Origin: Didymodactylos carnosus
Taxonomy: Eukaryota > Rotifera > Eurotatoria > Philodinida > Philodinidae
Direction: 5' to 3'
NCBI GenBank assembly: GCA_905250885.1
Contig: CAJNOQ010000988.1
Span: 1-38,008, forward strand
DNA length: 38,008 nucleotides
Made by a program: the position numbers and the translations under genes. Of this stretch, positions 22,985-35,300 are shown piece by piece. Position 1 is the first letter of the stretch; the number at the start of each line of letters is the position of its first letter. The notes under the pieces are model-generated. The model had not been told where the DNA came from and made no database searches. It was given only the letters and a program-made list of their open reading frames with translations.

Positions 22985-25900
22985 TTAAATATAATAGAGA
23001 GAGAATGGAAAATGAAATTTCTCTTGAATTAGATCATTTTAAATTTCATATGTGTAAGGAGAAAGGTTTTCAAATCTAAAAAGAACGTACTATCATTAGT
23101 TAATAGATTTGTTTAAATGTCAGAATGGCTCGTCACCTATTTTGTTTTTTTAGTCTGAATTATGTATAGCGGAAAAGATCCATAGTTAAATAAATGAACA
23201 TACAGTTTCATTTGACAAGGTGAACAGAATAGATGATGTTGATATATATTTTCGTACGATTATTTAATAATATTTATTTATTTCTTCCGTTCTCTTTACG
23301 TCTATATTATACTGATTAGGTGCGTGAAGTAATCGAAAGAAAATAAAACAAAAACCATGTGTAATGAAATGAAAGTAAATGAATACTAAATCATCAAATT
23401 TTTATTCATATAAGATACTAAACACCTAAACTCGGGCAGTTATATAACAAAAAGAAACAGTTTGATTAACTCTTTATGGAGATTTTGTTCAAAATAACTG
23501 CATTTTTCTTTATTTATGTTTGATAGATGCTTAGGAAGTAATAACTAAATCTTTATGAGAATCCTGGTTCAATTAACAAGACTTTACTATTGATTTTAAT
23601 CAACTCGCTTTGAATTCAGACGTTCACGATAACACAGTTTTCCCCATATACCATCCGACACTATTCTTAAACTATCACTTACTCTATTTTCATTAGAAAG
23701 CAATCTTTATCTTATTCCTTCATCTTAAGAACACGTTCAAAAAAAATTAAATGTGCTATTAAACGTGTATTATAAACGTACAAAAGGAGAAAATCATCAA
23801 TCTCGGCCGTATACAAGTTGAATGGAAAAAGAAAATGATTCAAAGTTACATTAACAAACATGAGAAATTGCGTGGTGCCGATAATTATTCATGAATATAT
23901 AAATAGATATATATTATAGATATAGAGATATATTCTGTGTTGGAAAACATATGAGTCAATATTGCCTTCATACACTGAAAAGGCTTGAGATGATAAAGGG
24001 TAAATTAATGAATAAACGATGTCAAATTACGTTTTTCCTCCAAGTTGTATCAAATACAATTAATCTGTTCTACGGTTTAAAGAAAAGTGAAAAGTATTGG
24101 GATATCGGTTTACCAGTACGGTTGAAACGCTGATACTACCATTTTGTTAATTTTTTGGCTGAGTTGAGTGAGATCTTTTTCTGTCACTTTGAACATTGTG
24201 ATTGGTTTCAAAATTCAAAATCGTCGTTGACGAAAATTTGCGGCAAAGTTTTGAGGCATTTCGATTTCTGTTCAATTAAGACGGCATCTCGAGTCTTAGG
24301 ATCATCTTCTACATACCATTTTGTAGAGAACTAAATAGTGAACCTTTTGCAAAAAACAGCTGGATTTTAGAACGTGAGAATTGCTTGAGAAACTTCAGAA
24401 TGTTGAGAGATCAGTTTCTTTTACCCTCACCCGTTATGTCTCGCAGTTCTAAGTAGCAGAAACTTTATGGACAGACAGTCATGTTATTCAGCTTAACAAA
24501 GGAGCAGTTCTAGCTGAGATTTGGTGGTACACATTGTTGCACTTCAAGAACAGTCCATTTACAGCTAAATCATATCGAAAGATTTCCAGTATATTGACTG
24601 ATACTAAATTTAGAATATGAGAAACAATATAAATTGTCATTTCTGACCGAAAACAATCAAATGCCGAGATATATCGTCTTTCACTTAAACCATCAGTGTC
24701 TTTAATGAGCAAAGTAGATGAAGTGGTTCAACCCAAAGTTTCAGAGTTTGTGAAACTGTTTTTGGATTGCGTTCTGAAACATGGACCTCTCTCAGCTTTT
24801 TAACCCTCAATTGAATCTATGCTGGTTCTTATAGTAGAGATCAGAGTGAAGAACAGACTGAAAATCAGCGTTTCCTAGATCGAAGAACACTTTACTCTCA
24901 CAAGACCACCAATTATTAGAAATACTGCAAATCCTGGGCCTATCGAAAAAAAATGTATCCTTATCACACAAGAATTCTGAACTTTGTAATGAAAATCACC
25001 AAAATATGTGCGATAGGTGGCGCAAAATTTTCAAAATATCAATCGACGACCCCAGCGACGAAACTAAAATTTCTATACCAGACACATATTAAGGACGTGT
25101 CCCATTCTCTTTCCATTTATCGTAAAAATACTCGGACGTAAAGAACTACGCAAACCTGCTTGTTTTCGAATGGAATGATTATGTGACTAAACTATCATAT
25201 ATAAGGCTTTTGTTTATTACCAAGCAATTGTTTCGATAATCTAGAAGCAATATATAGTTCAAGTAGTATTGTATATGATATCGCATCGAAGAAAAAAAAA
25301 ACAAATAGATTGTAAAATTTTTCTAGCTCATTGATGATTGGTTAAACGCAGCCATTCTTCTCTTTATTCATGAGCCGACTAAACTATTACAGAAAGACAT
25401 AAAACAGGAAGATGTCTCTAATAGGTGAGGCAAACATTTTTTCCTTTTTTTGCTTATTTCATTTCAGAAGCATCGTGCCCGTTTGCTCCTTCTTCAGTTA
25501 GACAAAGCAGGTTCTGGATTACAAAATATATAACAACAGTAAGCACTGACTTACTGGTAAAAGATATATTATTTTTGCAAGACCAACCACTCAATAACCC
25601 ATGTGTTTAAGAGAAATATTTTCCTCTTTCACCGGAAAGTAAGTTAATATATTCACTTCGAATACAGTTTTGCACTGTACATACAAAACAACAAGCGGAG
25701 CGATTAAAATGAAAATTTTGTGATGATTTTAGGCGTACCAAACTTCAGGTGAAGAAGTGATAACACTAGCTTGAACATTTTCTCTAACGCGTTAAAATGC
25801 GTCACAGCACGACGCGCTTAGAAACGTCTGACAGTTTTCAATCAAAAACAACAGCCGATGAAAATTTTTATTAATATCTATATTCAATTTTTTTCACAAA

Positions 25901-26328
25901 AATTGAGATAACATCTTTTACGGGAATTACTGCTTTAACCGGTCTAAACTTATCATCTGAGGTCGGCTTGCCACACAGTAAAGTTGCGGTGAATACAACG
26001 GCGTGAAAATTTTTTGAAAAAAAGAAAACATAGAGTAACGACCGGGAAAATTCTATTTTGCTCATAGAAACTGTTTTAAAACTAGTGGTTTTCATATAAT
26101 TAGGTTCTAGTTAATTTCCTCAAAAAAGGCGAACTCTAACTGCGACTAGACCTTGGCATATTTTAAAACAGTTATCAAATTTTACCTGAATAAATAAATA
26201 AACAAAGAAGCTTCTAAAAGCGAACCAGTCATAACCTAATATTTCGAGGCGCTATAAGCTTTAACGATTATCCTTTTCCGGACATTTCTGGTTTTCATGG
26301 TTTCGCCAACGTAAATGCAGTTATAGAC
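22985..26328. other. Gene-poor region upstream of the convertase
   Basis: Short AT-rich simple sequence (23,895-23,935) and scattered small ORFs without protein character. The convertase promoter should lie at the left end. No exon chain could be assembled on either strand. Confidence 0.5.
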
Positions 26329-26916
26329 TAGGGGTCGTCATGGGATACTATGAGACGAGATGAAACTTTTAAAGTATCCGTGAGACAAGACAGGATAATA
26401 TAAACAAGCCGTAGGACGGGACGAGATAGGATGAAAGTGTTCAAACTATGTATAGGACGGGACAAAAATTTCATCCATTAGTCTGTTGTATTGCTGAATT
26501 TTTTAGATTCAATTATGAACTAAGTTCGAGTTGTCATGTGCCGGTCAGCTGGCTTGTTATATTTCACGCAGTTGGTCACATAACTTGGTTCGTAATCTCG
26601 TCTCATTCTCTTAGTGCGTGATATTTTCTGAGAAAAGATAAATAGTTCAGAATGACAGATGTCATTTGTCCTTTTCCTACTTTGTTTTGTTAGTGGGTAG
26701 CTTATCATTTCAGTTACATACCTCGAAACAGAAAAACAACTGTCGCAGAAACTCCGCTTAACAAAAAATAGTTTCTGAGAAAAAACATTTTAATAGGATC
26801 CTGTGGGTTCTCATGGGACGGAAATTTTTGAATACTTATCAGATGGGATGGGACAAGATGAAAATATTTTTCTGTAGGAGGAAATTTTCGTCCCATCCCG
26901 CCCGCGACGACCCCTG
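26329..26916. mobile_element. Non-autonomous hAT-like element with GGGAC-rich subterminal repeats
   Basis: The left end reads TAGGGGTCGTC and the reverse complement of the right end reads CAGGGGTCGTC, both matching the YARNG hAT terminus. Next to the left end are several imperfect copies of a GGACGGGACGAGAT-like unit (26340-26480), and related GGGATGGGACAAGATG lies near the right end (26845-26865). Subterminal arrays of this kind are transposase-binding sites in hAT elements. No transposase ORF is present. The flanking octamers do not match, so no target duplication is supported. Confidence 0.6.
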
Positions 26917-27091
26917 ACAGAAAGAAACCTTGCACATAATCAAATAACTTTTATTGGTATTGTAATATCTGCTGAAATTCAATTTTTTAAACATTTTTCA
27001 GTGCATAGTTTGACGAAATTTGAAAGCAAATAAGTTACGTTAAAGCGTTTTGATGAAATGTGCTACCTAACTATCAACTTTTTTCGACTTT

Positions 27092-27186
27092 GGGGCCTGT
27101 TTCTCAAAAAAAACGTTTTACTTAAGTGAAAAATTTCACATAGTAAACAGAAACTTATACTTAAGTTTTTTTAAGAAACTGACCCC
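27092..27186. mobile_element. 95-nt MITE-like element with 21-nt inverted termini
   Basis: The left terminus GGGGCCTGTTTCTCAAAAAAA and the reverse complement of the right terminus GGGGTCAGTTTCTTAAAAAAA agree at 18 of 21 positions. Inside, ACTTAAGT motifs occur near both arms. No transposase or clear target duplication is present. Confidence 0.65.
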
Positions 27187-27357
27187 TGAACAGATGTCGG
27201 TTTGCTATTCATAAAAGTCCTCGTCTGTAACAATACATGACGAAAAATGTATCATGCTTCTTTGATAATCTGCTTTACCGCTGTTCGATTTAAGAGCAGT
27301 ATTTTTAGATGAATATGTGTTTTATTTTAATAACATTTTGTGAATCAATGGGCAACG

Positions 27358-27502
27358 TTAAGAATAGTTGCGGCCAGTTATGTAATATTCTGTACGAAAA
27401 GCAACTTGAAAATGACCGTATTAATAAGTCAAAATATCGATTTGTAATTTTAATTGTTGGTTTTATTAAAATTCTTAAGATGTTGACCACAACTATTCTT
27501 AA
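27358..27502. repeat. 145-nt unit with 18-nt inverted termini
   Basis: TTAAGAATAGTTGCGGCC at the left and the reverse complement of the right end TTAAGAATAGTTGTGGTC agree at 16 of 18 positions. It overlaps small ORFs open on both strands that I do not regard as genes. Confidence 0.5.
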
Positions 27503-28160
27503 ATTTTTATGTATTTTATTCGTCTTTGTACACATTAACAAAGCACCACGATCGAAATCATGTCGACAGCATTGTCATATAACATACACTTCTTTCTAGT
27601 AAGTCAAGTTTTTCTCATATCGACACTATACTGACTGAAAGACAATGAAGTCCTCGTTAAGAATTAAAATCAAAATTAAAAAGTAAGAAAACTTTTTAAA
27701 AGTATCTTTTTTAAATAAAAAGAAAATGCATTTAAGCGCTAGGAAACGGTGCATTTTCGAAGCGATTAAAGGCAACGCAACATAAAACGTGTTTTCAGAC
27801 GTGTCTACGGTTGAAAAAATATTGACATAGGCCACAAGTGTTTTAAATTTTTTATATTTTTATTTATAAGTTGTAATTTGATATTGCACTGTATAAGTAG
27901 AAGCACATAAAACACGAGCGACTAGAAGAAAAATAGAGGGATGCTCAAAAAGACTACACTGTAAAATGACAAGATGTATAAGACAAATTTGTTGTCAATA
28001 GGTAAACATGTAAGATTTATAAAGTAGCAAAATGTACAGTTCGAAAATACGAACAAAACAAAAAAGAGAAAGGAGAAAAGGTTAAAAATAAAAAATAAAT
28101 TGTCTTATTTATTGTTTATTTAATATCTGTTTTACTCTCTAATATTTTATTTTTAATACC

Positions 28161-28377
28161 GACGTTTTGGATTTCCAAAGTCATCCTTCTTCAAGTCAAT
28201 AAATGAATGTCACAATGAGAAGGAAAAAAAAACCAAACATACTTTTTTAATAGCCTTTGTTTTCCTGTTTCTGCTGTGTTTTGTGAGTAAAATACATCGT
28301 TGTAATGTATATTATATATTAATCGTTGCTCGTTTCTTCTCTCGTTGTGACATTCATTTATTGACTTGAAGAAGGAA
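28161..28377. repeat. Inverted repeat with about 40-nt arms carrying hammerhead-like motif
   Basis: Arm 28185-28224 is the near-perfect reverse complement of 28335-28377 (shared TTGACTTGAAGAAGG and TGTGACATTCATTTATTGAC), with a loop of about 110 nt. On the minus strand, 28195-28161 reads TTGAAGA, then GGAT...ATCC, then AAAACGTC. This resembles the CUGANGA / stem II / GAAAC / GUC order of minimal hammerhead ribozymes, with two core changes. Such minimal motifs are known from Penelope-like retroelements. The right arm carries a more degenerate copy in the opposite orientation. Confidence 0.5.
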
Positions 28378-28607
28378 GTCTCTGACACTCAAAAATGTCA
28401 GCATCACAAATAAAATATGAGTAAAAGAAATATTAAATACATAATAAATAAAATCATTTATAGTCATAAAAATATTAATTTTATATATTCAATAAAATAA
28501 AAAGGACTAGCTTTATGTTAATAATTTAAAAAATGTGCGTAGTCGTGACTATTCATGAGATTAGACTAAAAAAAAAAGAAGATTATTTATCAATCCACAT
28601 TGTTTTC

Positions 28608-31549
28608 TTATTGAGAATTTGATGAGTCCACTTGTTTATGTTGTTCATCAACATTTTGATATAACTCCTAAATATGAAGGTAATTATAGAGCGTAAAAAT
28701 AGTAATTTTACATGTTTACCTCAACATTATCAATTAAAAATTCAACCAATTTTGCTTGATAAGGTGCATCAAGCAACGTTGAAATTGTATCATCTTCAGT
28801 TCTAAAATAAAGTAAAAAAACTAATCCAAAACTTGAGATAATAATTATATTTATAACATACAAATTTTCAGTTTTGAACAATGTTGGACCAAATATAATT
28901 CCTAAATTTGATGTTGACATTTGATTTTCATCTTCGTATGATGAAATATATTTTAGATGTTTGAGTAAACAATGCAGAGTTAACCGTGCATCATCGGATA
29001 AACGTTCATGAATGATTTTTTCTAATTTTTCTACTAGACTAGTAATATTACTATTAGTACTATCATTGAAAGTGTATAACTCTTTCGCAACACTCATGAA
29101 ATCTTTATATAATGAATAACAATCGATCGATTTATCTTTTCCCAATAACAAGAGTGGACTTGATAATTCACGTAAGCATTTTTTAATAACATTAGCTAAT
29201 ACATTTGGTGAATAATCATTTATTAATTCATTTTCACTTATTAATTTTCCGTTACGAAGTTCTCGACATAGTTGATCAACTTTAGATTTAACACTAGATA
29301 TACGATAAATACCTTTAAAAAAAAACAGAAGAACAAACAAATGAAAATTTTTCTAAATAAAAACTATCTAAACTAAAAATTATTCTAACCTTTAATGTAT
29401 TGTCCACTCATTTTTTCAATAGCTGAACAACATTGTTGAACAATACTCGGTAAATAAGCTGTTGTACAATTATTCTCTATAGTTTTTGATTTTTGTTGTC
29501 GAACAAATTCATCACATTCTTGATATGATTGAGTGGATTTTATTTGTTCATCTCCCACAATTAGAGACTGTGGTAAGGATATATAATTCTCATAGTGAAG
29601 ATAATCATGTTCTGAAGATGATAATGGAAGATTTTTCAAATATACTAAATAAGATTGTTTATTTTGATCGATGAATTTGAGTATATCACTTTCATATGGC
29701 TTTGGTAATTGAGTATACAATGCATATAACATATCAAAATAATCGTACAATACATGATTAATTACATTTTCTGTATTAATAATCAATTTATTTAATGTAG
29801 TTATTGAGTCATATTTCGTATTCAATACTTCACTACGTTTCGTATTTAAATCAGTGAGACACGATTTTAGATACATTTCTGAGTCATATAATTTTGTTCG
29901 TAAATCTTTCTCAAGTATGTCTTTTTCTCGACGTTTCAAATCATCGTTCGCAGGTAATGTTGGTGGCGATGAAACTGTACGATGTAAATGTAAGGGTGAT
30001 GGAGATACAATTGAAAGATGATTGGCGGCTATTTGTTTTGAATGTTCAGATGAGGATGATGATGAAGAAGAAGAATGAAATAATTGATTGTTATTTGTTT
30101 CTTTACAACGATCATATTCATCTTGACGATCAAAATAAACCGCACGAGCTTTTTTCATTACATTCAATGAATCTTGCTAAAAAAACATTTATATTTTTTA
30201 AGTTAGAAAATGTAACTAAAGGCATAGAACTTACAAACTGTTTTAGAATTTTCTCCCATTGTAAGTTAACCGTTTTTCTTATACTATCATGATAATTTCG
30301 CCAATTAGTGAGTTTCTTAAAAATAGCAAAAAAAAAACAGCAATAAAATAATAGCAAATGCACATACACAAATGAATGTAGTTACCTCAACAAATTTGTC
30401 TGTCTGTAAAATGAGCCATGTGGACTGCATTGTATTATAATTAATTAATTCATGTTCAAATGTATTTGTTAATAAATTGATTCCTGGCAAGTAATCTTTG
30501 TGTTCAATATTAATTTGTTTAAAATCTTTAATCAAGTTCACTATTTGTTTTGTATATTCTAATTCGTAATTTGATCTTTTATCAACATACTGTATTAAAT
30601 TTCCAAGATATTTCGATAATAAATGTGAATGTTGTTGTGCAATATCAACACCGTTTGGATAATTAATCAAGATATTGATCATTAATGTTTCGTCGTTTGG
30701 ATGATGTTGATTTGTATTGGAATTTTGTATCGACATCATATCATGGTTATTCTCCATTGTTGCAAAACATTCGGACATTCTTTAAATGGTTCGATAGACA
30801 AATTAGTAGAGAGAAAATACAAAAATATTCATCTCGACAACTTACTTAGCAGTAAAACATAAAGCTAATTGATCAATAACTGTATAAAATGGCTGGGAAT
30901 CATTATACTCTGTTTGATTAACATCTAAAATAAAGATTATATGATTTATCAATAATAACGATAACATTAGCTATTTCTACCTTTGAATAGATCTATCAGC
31001 TGAGCGGCATACTCCAGAACGGCAGCCGAATCAATTAAACGGTAAGTTTCAATAATATATCTCAAAATAGATAATAAACGATTCAATTGCTCAGGCAACT
31101 CATTCCATTCTAAAGAAAAAAAGAAACAATATTGTTGTAAAAGAAGTTCTACTGATGAGTCTAACGTTCTTACCTTTCTCATCAACATAAACTTTAAATT
31201 GAGATATAATATCATTGAACATATTCATATCATCAAGTACAGTACTCGTCATCGTCGCTGATTTGGAACCAAAAGTATCTGGTTGAACTACATCAATTAA
31301 AGAACTACTTTCAATTCAGCAAATAGGATATTGATGAATACTATTTTGTCATGGATCATTCGTACTGGCGTGAGCAATCAGTATTGATAATGAACTTTTT
31401 TGTAAAGATAATCTTTTGAAATTGCTACCGCAGAATATACTTTTCAGTTTGAGATTACTGTAGCAAATGATATGTAGTTTAGATGCGTCTACTAATGGAA
31501 GAACAAAAAAACGAATTCAATTCCACTTACGAGAAACATTGACAGACAT
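28608..31549 (-). CDS. F-BAR and RhoGAP protein, GMIP/ARHGAP29/ARHGAP45 family, no C1 domain
   Basis: Ten exons on the minus strand: 31549-31531, 31287-31174, 31109-30981, 30924-30846, 30779-30386, 30315-30235, 30176-29390, 29312-28862, 28801-28720, 28667-28608. All joins are in phase and give 731 residues. An alpha-helical N-terminal segment precedes an F-BAR-like coiled coil from about 150 to 430 (YLGNLIQYVDKRSNYELEY, then KLTNWRNYHDSIRK). It is interrupted by a Ser/His-rich insert. A RhoGAP domain spans about 515-700, with arginine finger Arg538 in GIYRIS and the late motif MSTSNLGIIFGPTLF. The domain stimulates GTP hydrolysis by Rho-type GTPases; F-BAR domains bind curved membrane. Family members carry a C1 zinc finger between the two, but no Cys/His cluster is present here. 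The 19-nt first exon (MSVNVS) fits phase but is the least certain join. Confidence 0.82.
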
Positions 31550-32315
31550 AATTGTTGCCAAGATATTTATCTGAAATATAACCAAAAATCATTCAATACG
31601 TCACGTTAACTCTCTATCGTTTTAGATATAGCCACAGTTTTTCATTATAAAAATGACCGCCTGTTTATGTTGTATTTATTCTTTCATGACTAAACAATAA
31701 AGCAAGAAAAAAAGAGAAGTTCGAAAAATCGAAATACACACCAAAAAAACAAAAGTAAGCACTTATGAAAAATGAGGAACACAAAGCACGTACAAAACAT
31801 AGTTCATATATATAAGAAACAGACAATTACAGAAGACGCATGCCCATAGAAAAAGACATGTAAATAGAATCATGCATGTTGTGGGAGAATTAATGCACAC
31901 ATTAGCCCAAACCTGAATCAAACGGTGAACAGACACTCGGTGCGAGCACGTAGCTTTTACTAACAAAGTGATGTGCTGCAACGAAATTCTGACATTTTGT
32001 TCATTTTATAGTTTTTAACAAAAGAACGACCAGAGCTTCGCAACATCTAGAATTGTAGAGCAAACCTTTCCGAATTAAACAAGATAATCGGAACGTATTC
32101 GTTAAAACGAACAAAATACTAGAATTTCGAGATGGAATAGCCCTCCAACAGCAGAATCACATGTCCGTGCCGCTCTTTCTCTAATACATGCACAGAACAA
32201 CAAGAGAAGGAATCTTTCGACAGCAAAGAGCAAGAACATCAACAACAGAAAAAAAATTGGCATCACAGTTTGACGCTTTCTACTGTTCGATGATAATAAA
32301 GATCTTGGAAATAAT
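31550..32315. other. Intergenic region between the RhoGAP gene and spenito
   Basis: Both neighbours are on the minus strand; this segment should hold the 3' UTR of the spenito homologue and the RhoGAP promoter. No ORF or repeat stands out. Confidence 0.5.
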
Positions 32316-35300
32316 TTAATCGTTTTTAACAATGACAACGAGTAAATGTTCATCATTTACGTATTCATCGTCTTCAGATGGCGGAGTCGATGGACCCGCA
32401 TTATTGCCGCCAAATGATATTGATGGACATAATTCTTTTAATAGTTTTTTAGTAAAACTACATGGTGGAAACGCATGTAAAACAGCTGTTTGATCTTTCG
32501 ATTGTTGTTGAAGTGTGGAGGTCGACGGATGGTATTGTATGGGAATCTAAATAGAATACAAATAGTGCATGCTAGTTGACAAAGTAAAAGCATAACTCAC
32601 AACGCCGGCTGCTTCTTTCGTTGCTAAATACGATATTAGCAATGATAATGATTTTTCTTCGTCTAGATCAGATGATAGTGGTTTTTCTTCATTATCTTCA
32701 CCTACAATATTTATGTAAATACGATGTCAATTATCGTCTGAAAATGCTGCGTGTATTGATCGTATAAATAACTTACGTATAGGCGATGATAATGAAGGTT
32801 CAGTTTCACCATTACCATAATTTGTCCTTGTTTTTCGCGGTGATGATATAAGAATGGCAAAATTTGTTGTTGATGGAGATGGTTTTCGTGCTAATGTTGT
32901 TTCATTGACACTTGTATTACTTTTACTTGAACCACATAAATTTGAACGAAGTTTACTTTCCAAATCATCTAAAAGAATTAAAATAATGAGTGTAATCAAA
33001 ATCGTCAGATGATCAGAACGAAAGGAAACAAACCTAGTTTAGCTGGATCTAAACGTAGACGTTGCGTAACTTTTAATTCGGTTTTTGCTGCCACCAAGTC
33101 TCCTGGTTGGCCTACAAAAGAAAAAGTGAATTTTATTCGTGAGCTATGATATATGAGCCAAGTCATATCGACTTGCCTAAAACATTGACACAAAACTGTG
33201 GATTTCCAGCTATGAAATGCATTCTTGCATCATAATGACATGATTTAAGTAAAAATTGTACAGGATAAACCGTTGACAATGATTTTGTTGATTTTACTAA
33301 TTCATTATTTAATTGTTCACATAATACGATCAAGTCATTCATTTTTGTCAGACTATTTGTAGCACGAGGAGATATGTAAGTACCAAATGGTCCATAAAAT
33401 GTTCGACCGGGTGATGACGATCGTTCTCGTTTGTTTCGTTGACGTTTGGTTGGAGATGGTGAAGAAGAATGATGACGTTTAAGTGGTGACGTCGATTCAT
33501 CTTTAATTTCTTGCTTGATATCTTGTTGTTCTTCATTTGATGAGGAAATAGGTGATCGTGATGCTGTGGAACGTTGACGTGGGGTGATGGATCGGACGCG
33601 TTCAATTGGTCCTTTGGAACCTTTTGATGAAGAAACATGTGAAGCAGCGGAAGCGGAGGATGGTGATCGTTTTTGTTTTGAAGCATTATCAGTTGCAGAT
33701 TGATGTCGATGCGATGGCTTTTTGCTACTAACTACTGAACGATGTGAAGAACTTGATTCATGATAATCTATACGCAATCGATAACGGGAAGGTGAACGTG
33801 TTAATGATGTTGATGAACCTGATCGTGAACCGCGCTCTCTTTTAGCCGTAGGTGTTAACTTTGTTGAGCCAAGTAGTTTTCCGCGAGCTTTAATAGCGTC
33901 TTCCACGTCATTGTAGACAATATAGGCTTGTTTGTCACCCGTATTAAATTCGATTGATTTAATTTGACCATAGTGTGCAAATTCACGTTCTAAATCACGT
34001 TTTTTCAACTGAGGATGTAAATTACCAACCCATAAACATGTTGTTGGAACAACTTTACCTAGAAAGGCAGAGAAAAGTTTTAATTATAAAAATTACACCA
34101 AGGATCAATATTAATAATGTAGTGCCGGATTCATTCAATAGAATAGTCTAAACAATATGAATTTCTTACTAATTTCTGACAAATCGATCGGGTTGCCAAT
34201 AATACAGCAACTAAAATTTATGTTTACTAAAAACGAAAGTTGGAAACTTGAGTTGTAGCAGTTTGAATCAACTGGTCATCGCCTCAAAAAAACTGTTCTT
34301 AATTTTAGGATTTTATTTATGTAACGTTAGTTTGTTACTGATTAACTCTTTACAAAAAGCTATGTAGTTGCGACTCACAAAAAAGAAACATTCAAGGAAG
34401 TGATCCACAGAACTTTGAAGAGTTGCTCGAAGCAAAAAAAGAGTTGATAGTAATCCTGAATACGTCAACGAACAGACATTCCTTTCAGCTCTATGTTTTT
34501 CGAGGAAACAAAATTTTATTGGAAAAAACAATTTTTATAAAGAAAAATTCACATCACAAAACAGTTTAGAGATATCTAAAACCGAATTTGATAATTTTCA
34601 CAAATGTCAGCTAAATTGAGCCCTTCTCTTATCGGTGAATATCTGTCTGGAACAATACCCTTTAGTCTCGTAGTTTGATACCTACAAAGTGGTCTGCTGG
34701 AGTCAACGCTATAGACTGTAATTCTTTAAGCGAAAAAATATAAGTTGTAGGAAAAAGATAACAGGTTTTCCATACTTGTCACCTGTTAGTAGTAAGAATG
34801 ATTTGACGAATTCTCCTACTTCTTCATCTATAAATATGACTACCTGAAGAATCTGTTTACATCAAATTTTTCCTTTTTTTTTGTCACACAATCGTGCACG
34901 TTGGATCACATTTTTGAATAAGCAAACGAAGAATATAGTATTCAGATGGTGAGAAATAGTAAAAGTACACAGGATGTTGTAACAAAACATAGATTATAAT
35001 AGCTAATAATTGTGCATTCTAATTTGAAAGTGACTACCTTTTTATCTGTCACTTCATTTCCATATCACAAATACTAATGAATATTATTTATTTACCACAA
35101 TATAACTCAATATTCCTAATTTATGAGCGCCCAGTTTCTATATGCATCATAAAATATCAATGTCAACATTTACATATCACTTAACATTAGGCATGTGTGT
35201 ATTCAATAACCATCGAATCTTTTTTGTTTTCTATTTTGAAATACATCCCACGTAGACTGCTATATACGTGTATCAAGATGCATTTAATCATAAAAGGTTA

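Noticed and set aside
24488..24712. 74-codon minus-strand ORF in the gene-poor region
   Set aside because: No domain, no flanking splice-compatible exons and no conserved motif.
27309..27599. 96-codon plus-strand ORF with an opposing ORF
   Set aside because: It overlaps a small inverted-repeat unit, which explains openness on both strands; no protein resemblance.
33348..33686. 112-codon minus-strand ORF rich in His and Pro
   Set aside because: It is an alternate frame of the RS/SP-rich linker of the RBM15 homologue.
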